DNA of 49,426 nucleotides from an uncultured Nitrospira sp. (GCA_902500805.1 CABVSA010000023.1:1-49426); one strand, 5' to 3'; counted from the first letter of the stretch, positions 23,808-35,103 are shown. Notes: generated from the letters alone by a model not told the origin. Made by a program: numbers and translations.

Positions 23808-24057
23808 CTCCTCACTCCACTCCAAACATATACCATTTAGTTCAGATGGTACGAGGCGCAGACCGGACTTGTTGGAACTTTTTGTCGGCTGAACTGTAGT
23901 ATACACCCGCAGGCTCATTCGACGGTGTCTGTCGATTCCATTGTAGAGAAAGTGATATTGACAGCTCGTCATTCCCAATGCTACGTTCCCGAGCTCTGCT
24001 TCGTGACTTTCACGAAACTTTCAGGTTCGTCTACATAATGTAAGTGAGTCGAGAACG

Positions 24058-24597
24058 GTGATTAAAACAACAGTTGCGCGACGTTACGCACAGGCCCTCT
24101 TCGAACTTCTTGACCAATCCAGCATCGAAGTGACGCGAAATGCTCTCGATAGCCTGGGACAGGCCCTGAAGGGGTCTGACCAGCTTCGACATGTCGTGGC
24201 GTCGCCTGCGTTCAGTGTCGAGGAAAAGATCTCGGTGCTGCGGGGGCTGGCTGAAAAATTAGGATGTCCACAGACCGGTCAGGCATTTCTTGGACAATTG
24301 GTGAAGAAGCGTCGAATCGGGTTTTTGCCTGAGATTGCTGTGGCGTTTGGAAAGCTGGTTGATCAGGCGAAGGGCACGCAGCCGGTGACGGTGTCGTCCG
24401 CGACGGCACTTCCCAGTACGGAACAAGAGCGGATTAAAGCGCGGTTGCGGGACACACTCAAACGTGAAGTGGATGTCACGTTTCAGACCGACGCGAGGCA
24501 TCTTGCCGGGTTGCAGATCCGCATCGGCAGCACGGTGGTCGACAGCACCGTCCAGGGCCGCCTGCGCGACCTGCACGTGGCGTTGACACGAGAATAA
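24058..24597 (+). CDS. atpH: ATP synthase F1 subunit delta
   Basis: 179 residues. The OSCP/delta pattern is clear: [50 protein letters not shown] and the C-terminal [20 protein letters not shown]. Delta joins F1 to the peripheral stalk. Start is GTG 24058. It is the first gene of a five-gene F1 cluster (H-A-G-D-C). The F0 genes (a, c, b) that usually precede it are absent; upstream is an opposing HEAT gene. Confidence 0.96.
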   Translation: MIKTTVARRYAQALFELLDQSSIEVTRNALDSLGQALKGSDQLRHVVASPAFSVEEKISVLRGLAEKLGCPQTGQAFLGQLVKKRRIGFLPEIAVAFGKLVDQAKGTQPVTVSSATALPSTEQERIKARLRDTLKREVDVTFQTDARHLAGLQIRIGSTVVDSTVQGRLRDLHVALTRE

Positions 24598-24608
24598 AAG
24601 GAGTCGTC

Positions 24609-26126
24609 ATGCAGATCAGGGCCGAAGAAATCAGTGCGATCATCAAGGAAAAGATCAAGGGGTTCGACAAGCAGGTTGATGTCAAGGAAACGGGCTCAGT
24701 CATTCAGGTCGGCGACGGTATCGCCAAGGTCTACGGTCTGGATGGGGCCATGGCCGGAGAGATGCTGGAGTTCCCTGGCGGACTCTATGGCATCGCGCTC
24801 AACCTGGAAGAGGACAATGTCGGCGCCGTGTTGATGGGTGACGACGTCGGAATCAAAGAAGGTGACCCGGTCAAGCGCACCGGTCGCATCGCGGAAATTC
24901 CGGTCGGCGAAGCGCTCGTCGGTCGTGTTGTGAATGCCATCGGTCAGCCGATCGACGGCAAGGGGCCGATCCAATCCCCGCATCATTCCCGGATCGAGGT
25001 GGTGGCTCCTGGCGTGAATACGCGTCAATCAGTCCGAGAGCCGTTGCAGACCGGTATCAAGGCGATCGACGCCATGATTCCAATCGGTCGTGGTCAGCGT
25101 GAGTTGATCATCGGGGATCGTCAGACCGGCAAGACGGCGATTGCGGTTGATACGATCATCAATCAAAAGGGTCTGGGTGTCTTCTGCATTTACGTGGCCG
25201 TCGGTCAAAAGCGATCAACGGTGGCCCGCGTGGTGAAGACGCTTGAAGAAAACCATGCGATGGAGTACAGCATGGTCGTGTCGGCGAGCGCCAGCGACCC
25301 GGCCCCCATGCAGTTTCTAGCCCCTTTCGCCGGTGCAGCAATCGGTGAATACTTCCGCGATAACGGCAAGCATGCGTTGATCGTCTACGATGACTTGTCA
25401 AAGCACGCCGTGGCCTATCGCCAGCTCTCGCTCTTGCTTCGTCGGCCACCAGGACGCGAAGCCTATCCGGGCGACGTGTTCTATCTGCACTCACGCTTGC
25501 TTGAACGGGCAGCGAAACTCAGCGAAAAGCTCGGCGGAGGAAGCCTCACGGCTCTCCCCATCATTGAAACGCAAGCGGGTGACGTGTCGGCCTATATTCC
25601 CACGAACGTCATCTCGATCACGGACGGGCAGATCTACCTTGGAAGCGATCTGTTTTATTCCGGTATTCGCCCGGCGATCAACGTCGGACTGTCAGTTTCC
25701 CGCGTCGGTGGATCCGCTCAGATTAAAACGATGAAGCAGGTGGCTGGTACGCTCCGGTTGGACCTCGCGCAGTATCGTGAAATGGCGGCGTTTGCCCAGT
25801 TTGGAAGCGAGCTCGACAAGGCGACGCAGCTGCAGTTGGCTCGTGGCGTACGCATGGTGGAGTTGCTCAAGCAGGGGCAATATAAACCGATGCCGGTCGC
25901 GGATCAGGTGCTCTCCATCTACACCGGTACGCAAGGATTCCTGGACGACGTGGCGGTGGACAAGGTTCAGCAGTTTGAGGCGGACCTTTTGCATTACATT
26001 CAGCAGAATCATCCGGATCTGAAGAAGGAAGTAACGACGATCGGCAAGATCGACGAGAAGGTCGGTGGCCGGTTGAAGGAGATTATCACGACCTTCAAGC
26101 AAAAGATGGGGTACGGAGCCAAGTAG
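24609..26126 (+). CDS. atpA: ATP synthase F1 subunit alpha
   Basis: 505 residues, normal length. Walker A GDRQTGKT at 169-176, the conserved [20 protein letters not shown] block, and the signature [17 protein letters not shown]. It forms the non-catalytic nucleotide sites of the alpha3beta3 ring. Shine-Dalgarno AAAAGGAG; 11 bases after atpH, so cotranscribed and probably coupled. Confidence 0.98.
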   Translation: MQIRAEEISAIIKEKIKGFDKQVDVKETGSVIQVGDGIAKVYGLDGAMAGEMLEFPGGLYGIALNLEEDNVGAVLMGDDVGIKEGDPVKRTGRIAEIPVGEALVGRVVNAIGQPIDGKGPIQSPHHSRIEVVAPGVNTRQSVREPLQTGIKAIDAMIPIGRGQRELIIGDRQTGKTAIAVDTIINQKGLGVFCIYVAVGQKRSTVARVVKTLEENHAMEYSMVVSASASDPAPMQFLAPFAGAAIGEYFRDNGKHALIVYDDLSKHAVAYRQLSLLLRRPPGREAYPGDVFYLHSRLLERAAKLSEKLGGGSLTALPIIETQAGDVSAYIPTNVISITDGQIYLGSDLFYSGIRPAINVGLSVSRVGGSAQIKTMKQVAGTLRLDLAQYREMAAFAQFGSELDKATQLQLARGVRMVELLKQGQYKPMPVADQVLSIYTGTQGFLDDVAVDKVQQFEADLLHYIQQNHPDLKKEVTTIGKIDEKVGGRLKEIITTFKQKMGYGAK

Positions 26127-26201
26127 CTACGCACGTATGGTCGTTTCTCGTGAAGCGTCCGAACACGAGATACGAACGACGAACGACGAGATACGAAGAA
26201 C

Positions 26202-27080
26202 ATGCCAAGTTTACAAAGTTTACGCCGTAAGATTTCAGCCTTTAAGAATACCCAGAAGATTACCAAAGCCATGAAGATGGTGGCTGCGGCCAAGCTGAAA
26301 CGGTCTCAGGACCGTATTTTAGCCGCACGCCCCTATGCGCATAAAATGCGTGGAGTGTTGAGTAACCTGAGCCAGCGTGTGAACCGCTCTTCTCACCCCC
26401 TGCTGCAGAAGCGTGAAGGGAAGAAGGTCGAAGTGCTTGTGGTGACGAGCGACCGAGGGCTCTGTGGTGGCTTCAACGGCAATATCGCCCGCAAGAGTTC
26501 CGAGTTCGTTCGGCAGTGTGAAGCCCGAGGGCTGCAAGTGAACTTGAGCATCGTCGGGCGCAAGGGACGCGACTACTTTCGTCGCCGTGCGTGGCCGATT
26601 CGACAAGAATGGACCGGTGTCTTCGATAAGTTAACGTTTGAGCACGCCATCGACATCGGCGGCGACCTCACGGACAATTTTGTCAAAGGCACCTACGACG
26701 AACTCTACGTTGTGTACAATGAATTCAAGTCGGCCATTCAGCAGCGGGTGATCGTCGAAAAGCTTTTCCCGATCGACGCCCAAGAGGAATTCAGTGCGGC
26801 ATCGAGTGAAGGCCCTCTGAGCGGGAGCTATCTCTACGAGCCGGAAGAGGCGGAGTTGTTGGCTGCCTTGATCCCGAAGCATTTTCAGATACAGGCCTAC
26901 CGGATTTTGTTGGAGTCTGCGGCAGCCGAGCATGGGGCGCGCATGGCCGCGATGGACGGAGCTACGCGCAACGCGGGGCAACTCATCAAGAAAGTGACGT
27001 TGTATTACAACAAGACCAGGCAAGCGGCGATTACGAAAGAGTTGATGGATATTGTCGGTGGTGCTGAAGCATTGAAATAA
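26202..27080 (+). CDS. atpG: ATP synthase F1 subunit gamma
   Basis: 292 residues, central rotor stalk. N-terminal PSLQSLRRKISAFKNTQKIT, KAMKMVAAAKLKR, then TSDRGLCGGFNGNI and the C-terminal AEHGARMAAMDGATRNAGQL. The spacer from atpA (75 bases) contains CGAGATACGAA twice around CGACGAACGA, a simple repeat, and the ribosome-binding site is weak. Confidence 0.97.
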   Translation: MPSLQSLRRKISAFKNTQKITKAMKMVAAAKLKRSQDRILAARPYAHKMRGVLSNLSQRVNRSSHPLLQKREGKKVEVLVVTSDRGLCGGFNGNIARKSSEFVRQCEARGLQVNLSIVGRKGRDYFRRRAWPIRQEWTGVFDKLTFEHAIDIGGDLTDNFVKGTYDELYVVYNEFKSAIQQRVIVEKLFPIDAQEEFSAASSEGPLSGSYLYEPEEAELLAALIPKHFQIQAYRILLESAAAEHGARMAAMDGATRNAGQLIKKVTLYYNKTRQAAITKELMDIVGGAEALK

Positions 27081-28626
<1,546 letters not shown>

Positions 28627-28629
28627 AGA

Positions 28630-28724
28630 GGCGGGTGAACCGAGCGTCCTCCGTGCTCGCGCAACGCGCAGTCTCGGAAGACCCTCGTGGCATGCGCACA
28701 GTTGAGGACGCATCGGTTCCCGCC
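28630..28724 (+). repeat. long inverted repeat between atpD and atpC
   Basis: The left arm GGCGGGTGAACCGAGCGTCCTC (28630-28651, here in parts: GGCGGG, AACCGA, GTCCTC) pairs with the right arm at 28704-28724 (GAGGAC, TCGGTT, CCCGCC) with small bulges. The 52-base loop has further GC-rich self-complementary pieces (GCTCGCGC, GCGCAC). Being between beta (3 copies per F1) and epsilon (1 copy), it could protect or attenuate the transcript. Confidence 0.6.
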
Positions 28725-28750
28725 TTGAGGTGGGATGAAGGAAGAGAGAG

Positions 28751-29173
28751 ATGCCAGGGAAGTTCTTATTAGAAGTTGTGACGCCGGAAAAACTCCTCTT
28801 GAGTCAGCAGGTGGATGAGGTCATTGCGCCTGGTTCAGAGGGCGAATTCGGGGTACTGCCTGGCCACTGTCATTTCCTGTCGACCCTCAAGATCGGCGAA
28901 CTCCGCTATCGAGTCGATCAGGAGACCCATTCGATGGCGGTGCTGTGGGGCTTTGCGGAAGTCACCCCGACCAAAGTCACCATCATGGCCGAGATTGCTG
29001 AAAAGGCCGAAGATATCGATGTGGAACGGGCTACCGCCAAGGTGGCTGAAGCCGAGCGTCGACTGCAGGCCGGCGGCTTGCCGTCTGAAGTCAAAGAGGC
29101 CCAGGTGAGTCTCGAAAAAGCTCGCCTCCGTAAAAAAATTGCCGAGCGCGCCAGAAAAACCAGCCACGCCTAG
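28751..29173 (+). CDS. atpC: ATP synthase F1 subunit epsilon
   Basis: 140 residues. Epsilon beta-sandwich: FLLEVVTPEKLLLSQQVDEV, IAPGSEGEFGVLPGHCHFLS and LKIGELRYRV, then a helical C-terminal part (AEAERRLQAGG, LEKARLRKKIAERARK) that can inhibit ATP hydrolysis. Last gene of the F1 cluster; a hairpin follows at 29221. Confidence 0.97.
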   Translation: MPGKFLLEVVTPEKLLLSQQVDEVIAPGSEGEFGVLPGHCHFLSTLKIGELRYRVDQETHSMAVLWGFAEVTPTKVTIMAEIAEKAEDIDVERATAKVAEAERRLQAGGLPSEVKEAQVSLEKARLRKKIAERARKTSHA

Positions 29174-29220
29174 CTCATAACTGCCTCTTCCTCGGAACGT
29201 CGAATAGCCAACACTCTAGC

Positions 29221-29244
29221 AAGCGTCAGACTTACCTGGCGCTT
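29221..29244 (+). terminator. hairpin downstream of atpC
   Basis: AAGCGTCAG (29221-29229) pairs with CTGGCGCTT (29236-29244), one G-T pair, 6-base loop. No T-run follows. Likely the end of the atp transcript. Confidence 0.5.
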
Positions 29245-29487
29245 CATCAGGCTGGACCGATGGAGTTACGATTACTCCGGTGGTCAAGAATTAGGGTTGA
29301 GCGACGCCCAGATCGACATACACCGCTTCAAAATAGCGCGTATCAGCCACCCTCATAGCTCGGTGTAGAGACCGTTGGGTTGAGTCAGGATGGTGTCAAG
29401 CCCGATACGTTCAAGGGCGTTCGTCGCAACCTCTGCATCCGCGTGTTGGGTGTGAGGCCTTGGCTAGCGAGCCTGTTATTGCCCACT
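29245..29487 (-). other. spacer with a possible coding relic
   Basis: The gap after atpC is 314 bases. On the minus strand two adjacent frames look protein-like: ADAEVATNALERIGLDTIL (within 29460-29353) and, one base shift later, MRVADTRYFEAVYVDLG (29356-29291). A single indel would join them. No family recognised; could be a decayed gene or chance. Confidence 0.25.
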
Positions 29488-30258
29488 TCACGAAGGCGTA
29501 TCGGTGCAGTTTTTAAGTAACGTTCTGGTATCACGAGGAAGCGAGTCGAGCAGACGATCGATCCACGTTGATGGCAGCTCTTCCACTGCTTCATAAATGC
29601 GAGACTGCCACCAGGACGAAATCTCGGCAAGGTCCTCTTTCTGAAAGCGATGTTCGACGATGTCAAATGTATCGTGCCGATAGAGCACGACATCGAGAGG
29701 GTATTCGACGCTGGTCGAGCTGGTGCGAGTGGCATCGAAGGCCAGAAATCCCACCTTCAGAGCAAGGTCCATGTGGGATTGATACCGCAGTACGCGATCG
29801 AGAAGCGGTTTCCCATAGCCCGTCTCGCCGATGATGCAATACGGTGTGCCTTCGCTCACTTCCACCCAGTTTCCTTGGGGGTAGATGAGATAGAGTTTGT
29901 GCTCTTGGTCGTTTTCCAACTGTCCTCCGACCAATGCGTGAAGGTCGAAGAGCAACCCTGCTTTATCGAGCGTAGCCTTATCCTCTTCAGCGACGCGACG
30001 AATCTGAGCCGCAAACACGTTGACGGCTTTGAACAGCTTATCAAACGTCTGATCACCATCCCCAATAGCCTCGTCGAAATAGGTGATAGCCTTATCACGG
30101 ACAGAACGCAGCCCTGATGTCATGAGAAACATCGAATGTCGTCCGTGTTGGTGGATGGAAACCTTCCGTGCCATGATGCATTCCGCGCCGGTCGTTACCC
30201 GTGTGTCGGCGATACCAATGAGACCATCTTCGACTTTCATGCCTAGGCAAAAGGTCAT
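29488..30258 (-). CDS. Anbu proteasome-like protease
   Basis: 256 residues. Anbu (ancestral beta-subunit, BPH) features: after Met removal the N-terminus is TFCLGMKVEDGLIGIADTRV with candidate nucleophile Thr, Asp in ADTRV and Lys in ARKVSIHQHG. The Ntn-hydrolase core continues with FLMTSGLRSVRDKAI and IIGETGYGKPLLDR. Anbu assembles into open helical rings. The start overlaps the alpha-E stop (ATGA), and GGAGG precedes it, so the two are coupled. Confidence 0.93.
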   Translation of the reverse strand: MTFCLGMKVEDGLIGIADTRVTTGAECIMARKVSIHQHGRHSMFLMTSGLRSVRDKAITYFDEAIGDGDQTFDKLFKAVNVFAAQIRRVAEEDKATLDKAGLLFDLHALVGGQLENDQEHKLYLIYPQGNWVEVSEGTPYCIIGETGYGKPLLDRVLRYQSHMDLALKVGFLAFDATRTSSTSVEYPLDVVLYRHDTFDIVEHRFQKEDLAEISSWWQSRIYEAVEELPSTWIDRLLDSLPRDTRTLLKNCTDTPS

Positions 30259-31235
30259 TGTGCCTCCGCTCCGATGATTGTGCTGTGGATGGGCCGCAGG
30301 GCAAAGAAGGTCTCAAAAATGGCCTCGCCCACGAGATTGAGATGCGCTTGAAACTGATCCAAGAATTCGTGCAGTCCGCTGGTCACGCAATCCTCAAGAT
30401 CGCCAAAGTCCAACTCGGCTCGCAACCGCCCCAGCCGCTTTTCGGCTTGGTTCTGATAGGATCCGTGCTCAGATCCGGAGATGGCGTGGAGCGAATCCTC
30501 GCTCTTGATGAGACAGTACCGGATCGCTCGTGGAAACGTGGAGTCGAGAATCAGAAATGCTGTGACATCGTCCGGCGAGATGCGGCCAAAACGTTTGTAA
30601 TACATCTCCAGGGCGCTGGCGGATTTCAACAAGGCGGACCACTGGATGATATCGAATGGCGTGCCGACTTCGGCGACGGTCGGGAGCAACATGAAGTATT
30701 TGACGTCGAGAATGCGGGAAGTCTTGTCCGCCCGCTCCAGCAGGCGGCCGAGCCTGGCAAAATGCCAGCCTTCTCCGTGGGACATCGTGGCATCGGTAAT
30801 GCCGAGAAAGAGGTGGCTGTTCGCTTTCACGTCTGCCAAAAACGTGTGAAGATTTCGACTGGACAAGCCGTGTGAAACAGCATCTCGCACAATGAGGTAA
30901 AAGCGATTGACTTGCTCCCACATCTCGCTGGAGATGATCTCTCGGACCGACCGGGCGTTTTCACGTGCAGCCGAAAGACAGGACAGGATCGAGTTGGGAT
31001 TTGTTGCATCCGCTGAGAGAAACTGTGTGACGTTCTCTTTTGTCGCTTTTCCATAGCGACCGGTAAAATACTCGTGATCGCCCGTGGTGGCCACCAACGG
31101 CTCCCACTGCTCCGTGGTGCCTCTGGGAAGATCGAGTGTGAGGTTCAAGTTCACCTCGATGAATCGGGCATAGTTTTCCGCCCGCTCGATGTAGCGGTTC
31201 AACCAATAAATGGAACTGGCGACTCGGCTCAGCAT
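30255..31235 (-). CDS. alpha-E domain protein (DUF403)
   Basis: 326 residues, mostly helical. Start MLSRVASSIYWLNRYIERAE, then NARSVREIISSEMWEQVN, FARLGRLLERADKTSRILD and FLILDSTFPRAIRYC, all hallmarks of alpha-E. It is always found with circularly permuted ATP-grasp ligases and often with Anbu and transglutaminase-like proteases. These sets are thought to make or process a peptide or peptide-tagged product. No catalytic role is established for alpha-E. Confidence 0.95.
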   Translation of the reverse strand: MLSRVASSIYWLNRYIERAENYARFIEVNLNLTLDLPRGTTEQWEPLVATTGDHEYFTGRYGKATKENVTQFLSADATNPNSILSCLSAARENARSVREIISSEMWEQVNRFYLIVRDAVSHGLSSRNLHTFLADVKANSHLFLGITDATMSHGEGWHFARLGRLLERADKTSRILDVKYFMLLPTVAEVGTPFDIIQWSALLKSASALEMYYKRFGRISPDDVTAFLILDSTFPRAIRYCLIKSEDSLHAISGSEHGSYQNQAEKRLGRLRAELDFGDLEDCVTSGLHEFLDQFQAHLNLVGEAIFETFFALRPIHSTIIGAEAQ

Positions 31236-31308
31236 CGTGGATCAGGTCCGGCCTGTTCACCGATTAATAGACCGTTGCTGGTATCTCGTCGGTTCGTGAA
31301 GGAGGCGC

Positions 31309-32739
31309 TCATGAAAGGACCCATGTGTCTTTGTTGCCCCCGCCTTGAGAGGAATTCACCACGAGAGACCCTCTTCGCAACGCCACGCGCGTCATACCGC
31401 CAGGTAAGACGTATACGTCCCGCCCATACAACACGTAGGGACGTAGATCGACATGGCGTCCTTCCAGATGATCTTCCACCAAGGTGGGCACACGCGAGAG
31501 TGCCAAGGTTGGTTGGGCGATATAGTTGCGTGGGTCTGCCTCGATGCGGAGGGCACAGTCCTCACGCTCCTGCTTTGAGGCATGGGGACCAATCATCATT
31601 CCGTACCCACCGGCTTCGTTGGTGGCTTTCACGACTAGTTGATCCAAATGCTCCAAGACATAGGTCCGATCCCGCCGGTCGGAACAGACATAGGTCGGCA
31701 CGTTCGGGAGGATCGGTTCTTCGGCTAAGTAGTAATTAATGATCTTGGGGACGTACGCATAGATGGCTTTGTCGTCCGATACGCCGGTGCCGGGCGCATT
31801 GGCGAGCGCCACCCTGCCTCTCTTGTACGATTCCATAAGACCGGGTATTCCCAATACGGAGTCGTGACGAAACGCCAGCGGGTCCAAATAGTCGTCATTG
31901 ATCCTCCGGTAGATCACATCCACGCGCTGAGATCCCTTGGTGGTTCGCATATGAACTGACCCATCCACGACCGCCAGGTCGTTGGCTTCGACCAATTCAA
32001 CCCCCATCTTCTGGGCCAGCAGGGAATGTTCATAATAGGCAGAATTGAAGCTACCCGGCGTGAGAATGACGACGGTTGGATCAGGAAGGTCCGAAAGGGA
32101 CCGAAGAGTTTCCAGAAGTTGGCTCGGGTACCCATCAACCGGCCGCACGCGATAGGCTTCGAACAGTTCGGGGAACGTCCGTTTCATGACCTGTCTGGCC
32201 TCCAGTACATAGGCCACTCCGGACGGGCACCGGGTATTGTCTTCGAGGACATAGTACTGGCCATCGCTGATTCGGACCAGATCGATTCCTGCAATATGGC
32301 ACCAGATGCCGCGCGGTGGGTTGAGACCAAGGCAGGGTTGCAAGAAGCCTTTGCCGGAATAAATCAGGTCACTGGGAATCACCCCATTCTTGAGGATTTT
32401 TTGATCGTGATACACATCGTCGATAAACAAGTTCAACGCGCGCATGCGTTGGCGAAGCCCGGATTCGATGCGTTCCCAATCAGATGCCATGACGATTCGT
32501 GGCACAATGTCGAATGGAAAGATCTGTTCATGGCCGTCATCGCTCCCATGGACGCCAAACGTCATTCCCATGTTGAGGATGACACGCTCTGCCGCTTCCT
32601 GGCGCTTTTGTAACTCTCCTTCCGGCAATGACGCAAATTTCTTGAGCAATAGGGTGCTTCCGGGTCGTGGTTGCCCCTTCGCTTCGTACAGTTCGTCGTA
32701 AAATCCCTCAGGGTCGTATTGCGAAAAACGCATGCCCAT
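31309..32739 (-). CDS. circularly permuted ATP-grasp type 2 protein
   Basis: 476 residues. Conserved blocks: FIDDVYHDQKILKNGVIPSD, GIDLVRISDGQYYVLEDNTR, PSGVAYVLEARQVM, VDVIYRRINDDYLDP, LVVKATNEAGGYGMMIGP and the end VVNSSQGGGNKDTWVL. ATP-grasp enzymes join carboxylates to amines through acyl phosphates; this family lacks a known product. First gene of the set with alpha-E (73-base gap) and Anbu. Two in-frame ATGs (32739, 32733) are possible. Confidence 0.94.
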   Translation of the reverse strand: MGMRFSQYDPEGFYDELYEAKGQPRPGSTLLLKKFASLPEGELQKRQEAAERVILNMGMTFGVHGSDDGHEQIFPFDIVPRIVMASDWERIESGLRQRMRALNLFIDDVYHDQKILKNGVIPSDLIYSGKGFLQPCLGLNPPRGIWCHIAGIDLVRISDGQYYVLEDNTRCPSGVAYVLEARQVMKRTFPELFEAYRVRPVDGYPSQLLETLRSLSDLPDPTVVILTPGSFNSAYYEHSLLAQKMGVELVEANDLAVVDGSVHMRTTKGSQRVDVIYRRINDDYLDPLAFRHDSVLGIPGLMESYKRGRVALANAPGTGVSDDKAIYAYVPKIINYYLAEEPILPNVPTYVCSDRRDRTYVLEHLDQLVVKATNEAGGYGMMIGPHASKQEREDCALRIEADPRNYIAQPTLALSRVPTLVEDHLEGRHVDLRPYVLYGRDVYVLPGGMTRVALRRGSLVVNSSQGGGNKDTWVLS

Positions 32740-32925
32740 GTGTCTGGCTCCAGGACCCGCACCCTAACAAAACGACTCGCTGGCTTCAACTCCCGTGGTG
32801 AGAAGGAAGGTAAAGAGGGAGAGGGAGACGAAGTTACCATCTTGTTCTCGACTGAGGACGGAAGGGTGTGCGTCTGCACAGGCGGATTGCATTTCACCGG
32901 GGGTCTTTAGTAGCGTGTGCGGCTA

Positions 32926-33930
32926 ATGATCACCGAATTTCTCATCACAGCTGGAGAACAGCCCAAGCGGCTGGATATCTTTCTCGCCGGTCGAGAGCGA
33001 GATGCCTCCCGGTCGGCGTTACAGCGGCTGATTGAATTGGGTCGTATACGGGTCAACGACCAGGTCGTGAAATCGAGCCACAAGATCAAACCCGGGGACC
33101 GGATCACCATGGATGTCCCAAAGCCGGAACCGCTCTCCATGAAAGGAGAACCTATCCCGCTTGAGGTCATGTTCGAGGATGAGTCCCTTCTGGTCCTGAA
33201 TAAGCCCCCCGGCATTGTGGTCCACCCGGCACCAGGAAATTGGAGTGGGACGCTGGTGAATGCACTGTTGCATCACTTCCAAACCTCGGGCGGGACAATT
33301 TCAACAATCGGTGGGAAGGAACGCCCTGGGCTGGTTCATCGTTTGGACAAGGAAACCTCCGGCGTCATGGTGATCACGAAGACCGATACCACGCATCGGG
33401 CCCTCGCTGCCCAGTTCAAACTCCACACGATTACCAGAGTCTATGAAGCACTGGTCTGGGGAGTTCCCAAAAAGGGACGGGGGGTGATTGATCTGGCCAT
33501 CGGGCGGGATAGCAAAGACCGAAAGAAGTTCTCATCAAGAACGACGAGTCCGAAGGAGTCTGTGACCGAATATGTGGTGACCCGGCGGTATGGTAAGGTG
33601 GCCGCACATGTCTTGCTCTACCCCCAAACCGGAAGGACGCACCAGTTGCGGGTGCATCTGACCTCACTGGGGCATCCCATTCTTGGCGATCGCACTTATG
33701 GTGGCAACAAAGTGATGGTCTTGGCGGATATCGAGATCCCACGGGTGATGCTTCATGCCAGGACGCTAGGATTTACCCATCCCACTTCAGGCACCAGAGA
33801 GGAATTTACGAGACCGTTTCCTGACGATATGGCGCGTGTGATTCATGCATTCGAGCGTCTGATTGCACCGGGGGATCAAATACCCGCTGGTGCCAGGACT
33901 GTAGGAACAGCCGATGAGGAACTATGTTGA
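32926..33930 (+). CDS. rluD: RluA-family 23S rRNA pseudouridine synthase (RluD-like)
   Basis: 334 residues from ATG 32926; a GTG at 32917 is also in frame. N-terminal S4 domain (RLDIFLAGRERDASRSALQR) and catalytic domain with the Asp motif in LVHRLDKETSGVMVI, followed by HQLRVHLTSLGHPILGD. RluD modifies helix 69 of 23S rRNA; the exact target here is inferred from the S4 plus RluA layout. Divergent from the ATP-grasp gene. Overlaps the next gene by 7 bases. Confidence 0.92.
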   Translation: MITEFLITAGEQPKRLDIFLAGRERDASRSALQRLIELGRIRVNDQVVKSSHKIKPGDRITMDVPKPEPLSMKGEPIPLEVMFEDESLLVLNKPPGIVVHPAPGNWSGTLVNALLHHFQTSGGTISTIGGKERPGLVHRLDKETSGVMVITKTDTTHRALAAQFKLHTITRVYEALVWGVPKKGRGVIDLAIGRDSKDRKKFSSRTTSPKESVTEYVVTRRYGKVAAHVLLYPQTGRTHQLRVHLTSLGHPILGDRTYGGNKVMVLADIEIPRVMLHARTLGFTHPTSGTREEFTRPFPDDMARVIHAFERLIAPGDQIPAGARTVGTADEELC

Positions 33931-34346
33931 CCGCAGAGGTGTTGGATGCCATAGGCGGTCTCACCGCCCATGTCAAATCCTATGCAGCGACCCTACCCTC
34001 CATCGTTCATTTGAAGGTCGTGCCGTCTGGTGTGAAACCTTCTGCGGAGGCGATGGACAGCTATGAGGTGATTGTCACACGAACACAACGTCAAAGTGCA
34101 GGCACTCCATACAGGGGCCTCAATGAATCATTGGTCTGTTCTTTGGAAGCCTTCGAGCAGGGGAATCTGATCGGCACCGTCCAAGCGCTCCTGACCGTCA
34201 TCGACCAGCTCGAACGCATGCAACGAGATCAAGAGATTGAAGTCGGACGAGCGGACGAGAAGCGACTCACGGAATACCGCGTGGCCCTACGGAAAGTGCT
34301 TCCCGGCAATCAGCCGGAATTAGCAGAAACGGGTAGAGGCTCGTAG
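33924..34346 (+). CDS. conserved hypothetical protein after rluD
   Basis: 140 residues, no recognised family. Mixed alpha/beta: HLKVVPSGVKPSAEAMDSYE in the first half, then a helical second half (GTVQALLTVIDQLERMQRDQ). No signal peptide and no Cys-rich motif apart from one Cys. The ATG overlaps the rluD stop (ATGTTGA), implying translational coupling. Confidence 0.7.
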   Translation: MLTAEVLDAIGGLTAHVKSYAATLPSIVHLKVVPSGVKPSAEAMDSYEVIVTRTQRQSAGTPYRGLNESLVCSLEAFEQGNLIGTVQALLTVIDQLERMQRDQEIEVGRADEKRLTEYRVALRKVLPGNQPELAETGRGS

Positions 34347-34442
34347 GAGGCAGTAATGAGCTATGGGTGCTGAGTTCTTCGTTTTTCCGAGAAGCTCAGC
34401 TCACATACCTCAACACTCATGACTGAAAACTCGGAGACGTGG
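34347..34442. repeat. CTGAG-type spacer
   Basis: GTGCTGAGTTCTTCG and GAAGCTCAGC, CTCAACACTCATGACTG make up an imperfect inverted spacer similar in style to the atpG-atpD spacer. It separates convergent genes. Confidence 0.35.
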
Positions 34443-34622
34443 CTAGTGCCCCATCTTTGGTCCTAGCGCATTGGATCCGGTCGTGACCAGCTTGAATCGT
34501 GCAAGGGTCCCACAGTGGGGGCACTTCGCACGAACCGTTTCAGCGTCGAGTATCTCGTACTCATCCGCTCGTAGCCACATGAGTTGGAAGCATTTTGAAC
34601 AGGTACGGACTTGCGTTGACAT
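34443..34622 (-). CDS. small zinc-ribbon protein
   Basis: 59 residues from ATG 34622 (CGAGGAAA upstream; the frame runs to 34688). Two CxxC pairs (TCSKCFQLMWL and KCPHCGTL) form a zinc ribbon around an acidic middle (ADEYEILDAETVRA). Divergent from the GNAT gene with only 49 bases between the starts, so the two share a promoter region. Confidence 0.72.
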   Translation of the reverse strand: MSTQVRTCSKCFQLMWLRADEYEILDAETVRAKCPHCGTLARFKLVTTGSNALGPKMGH

Positions 34623-34671
34623 TGGTTTCCTCGTACACTCCAGGTCAATCCGAGGGATACTGTAGTATAAG

Positions 34672-35103
34672 ATGCCTTCAACCCTCAAGCCTGCAGTTAC
34701 CTATTCTCATCATGAACTTCCTGAAGCGGCACAGCTTCTTGGACTATTTCAGCAGGCTCCATGGGCGAAGGACCGAACCCTGGCTGACGCAAAGGAAATG
34801 CTCGAGCATACGGATCTCGCCATTTGTGCCAGGGACAGCGAGCGACTGATTGGGTTTGGACGCGTCCTCACGGATTTTGTCTACCGGGCGACGATTTGGG
34901 ATGTGATTGTCGATCGGGGCTATCAAGGGCGGGGGATTGGCACAGAGATCGTCAAACGGATTCTTCACCACCCTCAACTGCAACGGGTCGAACTATTTTG
35001 GCTTTGTACCAGACGCCCAGGTTTCTATGAGCGACTCGGCTTCAGCTCCAAAGAACAGACTGGTATGGTCTGGAGCCGAAGCAAGAACAGTCGATCTGAG
35101 TAA
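34672..35103 (+). CDS. GNAT-family N-acetyltransferase
   Basis: 143 residues. Acetyl-CoA-binding motif A IWDVIVDRGYQGRGIGTEIV with the R/Q-x-x-G-x-G/A loop, preceded by LIGFGRVLTDF and followed by the C-terminal PGFYERLGFSSKE. Substrate unknown. A -10-like TAGTAT lies directly before the ATG. Confidence 0.92.
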   Translation: MPSTLKPAVTYSHHELPEAAQLLGLFQQAPWAKDRTLADAKEMLEHTDLAICARDSERLIGFGRVLTDFVYRATIWDVIVDRGYQGRGIGTEIVKRILHHPQLQRVELFWLCTRRPGFYERLGFSSKEQTGMVWSRSKNSRSE

